From G963663315 sp965231905 (GTDB lineage: Bacteria; Pseudomonadota; Gammaproteobacteria; Arenicellales; Poriferihabitantaceae), in assembly GCA_965231905.1 (NCBI GenBank), contig CBDDOO010000001.1:248001-312000 (forward strand): a DNA stretch of 64,000 nt, written 5' to 3'. The translations under genes and the position numbers were made by a program. The notes under the pieces are model-generated. The model had not been told where the DNA came from and did not search any database. It was given only the letters and a program-made list of their open reading frames with translations. Each line of letters opens with the position of its first letter. Position 1 is the first letter of the stretch. Below are positions 60,938-64,000 of the stretch, one piece after another.

Positions 60938-62385
60938 AATCAGGTAGGGCGGTAATGGGCATATCCATGTTGCTTGCAGGGCTGAACGGTTGCAACTCAT
61001 CGCCAGAACCGCACTCGTCGATTGAGCATGTACAGGAACAAATCGAAGAGATTCGGGGAAGCGCGGTCGAACCTGCATCGACTGAATTGAAGCGCGTCAG
61101 GGTGCCACGGATGAGCGTATGGCTGGATAAACGTATTACTGCGAGATTCAATAACCTGGATGCGCGTTCAGCGATTGATCTGGTGGTGCAGAAACGACCG
61201 GTGCGCTATAACACGGGCCACTCACAAGCGCAGCAAGTCGTAAAATGGTCGCCTTCGGCGCTGACGATCCGGGATCATCTCGATTCGATTACCGCGCAGG
61301 CTGACTGGGCCTACCGTGTCGAAAAAGGCGTAGTCCAGGTTTACGATATCGAAACCCGTCATTTCGCGCTGGCGGCCCAACCCGGCGCTACGCAAGCGGA
61401 TATGAAGATGCGGAATCTGCACGGCTCGGACAGCGGCGGATCAGACAACACGGTCAGCGTGACCCTGGACCCGTATACGACGGAGCTGGTCGGGTTGGTA
61501 GAGTCTGTACTCGGTCTGGGAGTTGAATCGCAAGGTCCGCAACAAACTGATCCGCGTACCGCTGTCGCGATATTGCCGGCGGCGAATCAGCTTGTGGTTA
61601 CTGCCAGGCCAAGCGCGATACGTCGGGTTGAAGACGTCATCCGGCGATATAATTTCTCGACCAGCGCCATTGTTCGAGTGCATATTTCGATTATGGAAGT
61701 CGATATATCTGACTCGGAAAAGCACAGTTTGTTGCTCGATATTGTGCGGCGAAGCGGCAATTTCACGGTTGACCTGGGAATTATCGGAGATATAACGGGC
61801 AGCGCCGGGACTCTGGCCGGGAGCGTCACGAATCCAGACAGTAGCTACCGCGGCAGCGGGTTGATTTACAACTGGCTGAAGAAGTTCGGCGATACCAGTA
61901 TCGCCTACGAGGACACGATCGAGATACTGAATAACCACGTGGCCAGCATCGATGCGACACGGACGGAAAGCTATGTGTCGAAAATCACATTCACCGTGTC
62001 AGGCAGCGGAGATTCTGAATCGAAGACCCCGGAAGTGGAGTTCTCGGAATTGCGGACCGGACTGGCGATTCATCTGCAGCCGACGGTACAGGACCACCAG
62101 ATCACGCTGCGGATGGCGTTATCGCGCTCCAGCCTGGTTGATCGGGTCCCGTTCAATTACTCCGGCATTGAAGGGGAAAACTTTGTCACAGATGACTTCA
62201 ACCGGGTTTTGTCGGTGTCATTGAAAGACGGGGAACCCAAGCTGTTGATGTCCTTCTCGGAAGCGGTGGTCCGTGATCAAAAGGAGAGAATTCCATTTCT
62301 CGGCGCATTGGGAAACAGCAGCGACACACAGGACCGGTCCCGCGAGACGATCATGATGATTACCGCAAGTGTGGTTCCGGGCTGA
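60934..62385 (+). CDS. pilN: PilN-type outer-membrane secretin of a type IVb pilus
   Basis: The 483-residue protein has a lipoprotein leader (MLLAGLNGC), an N-terminal domain resembling secretin N0/N1 modules (RFNNLDARSAIDLVVQKRP; ILPAANQLVVTARPSAIRRV) and a C-terminal secretin barrel domain with EFSELRTGLAIHLQPTVQD, VLSVSLKDGEPKLLMS and RERIPFLGALGNSS-like end. This is the PilN form of the thin-pilus secretin in R64-type plasmids. It forms the ring through which the pilus passes. It overlaps its neighbours on both sides. Confidence 0.85.
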   Translation: MKSGRAVMGISMLLAGLNGCNSSPEPHSSIEHVQEQIEEIRGSAVEPASTELKRVRVPRMSVWLDKRITARFNNLDARSAIDLVVQKRPVRYNTGHSQAQQVVKWSPSALTIRDHLDSITAQADWAYRVEKGVVQVYDIETRHFALAAQPGATQADMKMRNLHGSDSGGSDNTVSVTLDPYTTELVGLVESVLGLGVESQGPQQTDPRTAVAILPAANQLVVTARPSAIRRVEDVIRRYNFSTSAIVRVHISIMEVDISDSEKHSLLLDIVRRSGNFTVDLGIIGDITGSAGTLAGSVTNPDSSYRGSGLIYNWLKKFGDTSIAYEDTIEILNNHVASIDATRTESYVSKITFTVSGSGDSESKTPEVEFSELRTGLAIHLQPTVQDHQITLRMALSRSSLVDRVPFNYSGIEGENFVTDDFNRVLSVSLKDGEPKLLMSFSEAVVRDQKERIPFLGALGNSSDTQDRSRETIMMITASVVPG

Positions 62386-63581
62386 TGTCCTGGTCATCCC
62401 GTGTTCAGGTCAATGGCAGGAATATCACTGTGATTTATGATGCTGAACAATTGCCGATATGGACCGGCGCCGGTTCGTGGCAGAAGTCACGGGAAGTCCG
62501 CCGTCACTTGGTCAGAACGCGCACGAAGTACTGTTTCGTGGCATCAAAAGCCGGCGAAGGAATCGAAGTCTGGTGGTCCGCTGAAGAACGGGGTGTGTCG
62601 ATTGCGGCGAGCCTGGAGCAGTGGTATTCGACGATCCTGGAGGAGAACGACGAACCCCCGGATGATTGCGTGGTCATCCTGTCGTTCGACAAAAACCTGT
62701 ACCTGGCCGAATTTGCGAACGGGCTGATTAAAACAGAACGGGTTGTCGACGGGAACAGCGCGCAGGAACATCTGGATCGTTACCGGGCCGAAAACCGGGT
62801 TATGCACGGTTTTGCGGTGGGCCGCGGTCTGGGCCTGGCTGAACAATATGTCGAGCTTGAGCCGCTGCCGTTCGAGCTTGGGGAGCGCCGTTTTGAGCGG
62901 GCGTTCGTTGTCTTTTTGCGCCACCGGCTGTGGCATCCGATGGCGGCCGCGCCGGTACTGGCTGTGATTGCGGCGGTGGCGCTGAGCCAGGTTGACAGGA
63001 CCGCGCTGTGGGGCCGGATCATGCAGAGTGACCGGGTTGATTCAGGTGAACCCCAAAAACCGGTTATCCCGATTGTCAGCCATGCCGGCGGCATCATGCT
63101 GCGCGAGTTGGTCAAGTTCATGTGGGATCTGGACGTATTATACGGCGACGGCTTGCAGCGGCTGGAATTCACGCCTCCATCGGGCATCGTATTGAGCGGA
63201 CGGTCGGCGGAATATCCGTCGAGGGCAAAGGTCTTCGCCGACCAGCGCCGGGGCCGGCTCAGATGGAACTCGGCGGGCTGGGTGATCAACATGGACATCA
63301 CCATGGGGGACATGATGGAGAAAACGCCGATGCAGACCGAGGCGCTGCTGGAGAAACTGTCGCGGGGCTGGCCGGCTCTGAGCCTGGTCGAGGGTCCGAT
63401 CACCGGCTATACCCACACCACGCGGTTCAATATAGACCAGACCGGCATCAATACATTCGATTTAGTGGACATCGCGCGGCGCCTCGACGGCTACCCGGCG
63501 GTGATCCGCTATTTGTCCTGCAAATATGCCCACTACCGCCTGTCAGATTGTGAAATATCCATCGAAACCAGAACATTATGA
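62385..63581 (+). CDS. pilO2: Type IVb pilus assembly protein PilO2
   Basis: The 398-residue protein has the layout of PilO2 of thin-pilus systems: a cytoplasmic part with TVIYDAEQLPIW, a KYCFVASKAGEGIEVWW stretch and VVILSFDKNLYLAEF, one membrane helix (AAAPVLAVIAAVALSQV, residues about 187-204) and a periplasmic coiled part. It is an inner-membrane platform protein of the pilus machine. Its start codon shares a base with the pilN stop. pilP follows after nine bases. Confidence 0.78.
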   Translation: MSWSSRVQVNGRNITVIYDAEQLPIWTGAGSWQKSREVRRHLVRTRTKYCFVASKAGEGIEVWWSAEERGVSIAASLEQWYSTILEENDEPPDDCVVILSFDKNLYLAEFANGLIKTERVVDGNSAQEHLDRYRAENRVMHGFAVGRGLGLAEQYVELEPLPFELGERRFERAFVVFLRHRLWHPMAAAPVLAVIAAVALSQVDRTALWGRIMQSDRVDSGEPQKPVIPIVSHAGGIMLRELVKFMWDLDVLYGDGLQRLEFTPPSGIVLSGRSAEYPSRAKVFADQRRGRLRWNSAGWVINMDITMGDMMEKTPMQTEALLEKLSRGWPALSLVEGPITGYTHTTRFNIDQTGINTFDLVDIARRLDGYPAVIRYLSCKYAHYRLSDCEISIETRTL

Positions 63582-63590
63582 GGGATTGAC

Positions 63591-64000
63591 ATGAAAATGA
63601 CCGCAGGGGCCTTGTCGCTGTTGTGCATCGGGATGCTCATAAATCCGATGGCCGGGTCGGCCCAGACAGAGGACCCGGAAACAGCCGGGCAGGGGGCGCC
63701 GACCGCTCCGACACCAGCGGCGCCACCGGCGGCCACGGAGGATTACACGGCGTATATCCGTCCGCTGGACAAGCTGCGGACTGAATTGTCCGAGCAGCGG
63801 GCATTGCTGGAAACGGTGGTCGATATCGCCGCCAAAATCGCCGAACTGCGCAATCAGGAAACCCAATCCGACTTCCTGGTTCTGTTCGATGAGGATTTAA
63901 GCCAGGCAGAGAGAATCAAAGCAGTATTGTCGGATACAGGTCATGTCCGGTCAGACGATCTGGCATCTGTTCGCGCCGAGATCGAATTCCTGAAGTCGAT
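63591..64000 (+). CDS. pilP: PilP-type pilus protein, N-terminal part (3' end outside window)
   Basis: The frame is open from ATG 63591, with a GAGGG ribosome site seven bases before, to the right edge (136 codons). It has a signal peptide (LSLLCIGMLINPMAGSAQ), a proline/alanine-rich linker, and a helical segment (YIRPLDKLRTELSEQRALL). In R64-like clusters the gene after pilO is pilP, a periplasmic protein with a similar N-terminal helix; the assignment follows mainly from position. The diagnostic C-terminal domain is not in the window. Confidence 0.65.
   Translation, partial: MKMTAGALSLLCIGMLINPMAGSAQTEDPETAGQGAPTAPTPAAPPAATEDYTAYIRPLDKLRTELSEQRALLETVVDIAAKIAELRNQETQSDFLVLFDEDLSQAERIKAVLSDTGHVRSDDLASVRAEIEFLKS

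Overview
The window reads as a proteobacterial chromosome segment, most likely from a sulfur-oxidising gammaproteobacterium. The pointers are a QmoAB-HdrCB type sulfur/electron-transfer cluster, GreB, TrhO, SufS/SufE, a Slam-type lipoprotein exporter and a class A RNase P RNA. No 16S rRNA is present and the taxonomic call is inference. Coding density is high, but remnants of toxin-antitoxin genes, an insertion sequence, a helicase and a CoA-transferase are scattered through it, so the genome looks both rich in mobile DNA and partly decaying.

Layout. 1-1.8 kb: the end of an AlbA/Schlafen-domain gene, then an MT-A70 methyltransferase with a BglII-like endonuclease. 1.9-8.8 kb: a membrane-anchored phosphoesterase, the qmoA-qmoB-hdrC-hdrB cluster and a class I glutamine amidotransferase. 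8.9-16.8 kb: one tight five-gene operon in which type III mod and res flank a cytosine methyltransferase, a GHKL ATPase with a nuclease-like tail, and Vsr. 16.8-25.4 kb (minus strand): a catabolic operon of hyuA, hyuB, a TPP enzyme, an SDR, an acyl-CoA dehydrogenase, an internally deleted class III CoA-transferase and a MaoC-type hydratase. 25.5-29 kb: an SDR lacking its catalytic tyrosine, sufS-sufE and a PhyH-type dioxygenase. 28.9-29.4 kb: debris of a monooxygenase and of parDE.

29.6-42 kb is a surface and envelope region. It holds a ribbon-helix-helix protein, a 977-residue Ca2+-binding-type (RTX) repeat protein with a Sec signal peptide, two small membrane coiled-coil proteins, a quinone reductase-like MDR protein, greB, an ATM1-type ABC exporter, DUF1737 and trhO. 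A predicted surface lipoprotein with a 20-C tract just after its start codon follows, next to its probable exporter Slam, and then a second, shorter RTX protein. rnpB follows at 42.1 kb.

From 42.6 kb to the right edge the window is part of an integrative/conjugative element or integrated plasmid: a DUF3577 protein, an inverted trbB, traG-traF-traB, a cargo restriction-modification pair whose endonuclease is frameshifted, an IS256-like remnant, then trbC-D-E-J-L-F-G-H-I in Ti-plasmid order, continuing with almost no gaps into thin-pilus genes (pilL-like, pilN, pilO2, start of pilP). Neither end of the element, nor a relaxase or integrase, lies in the window.

Best candidates for something new: the five-gene composite restriction operon; the homopolymer-controlled lipoprotein/Slam pair; and the Sec-targeted RTX repeat proteins with their small coiled-coil partners.
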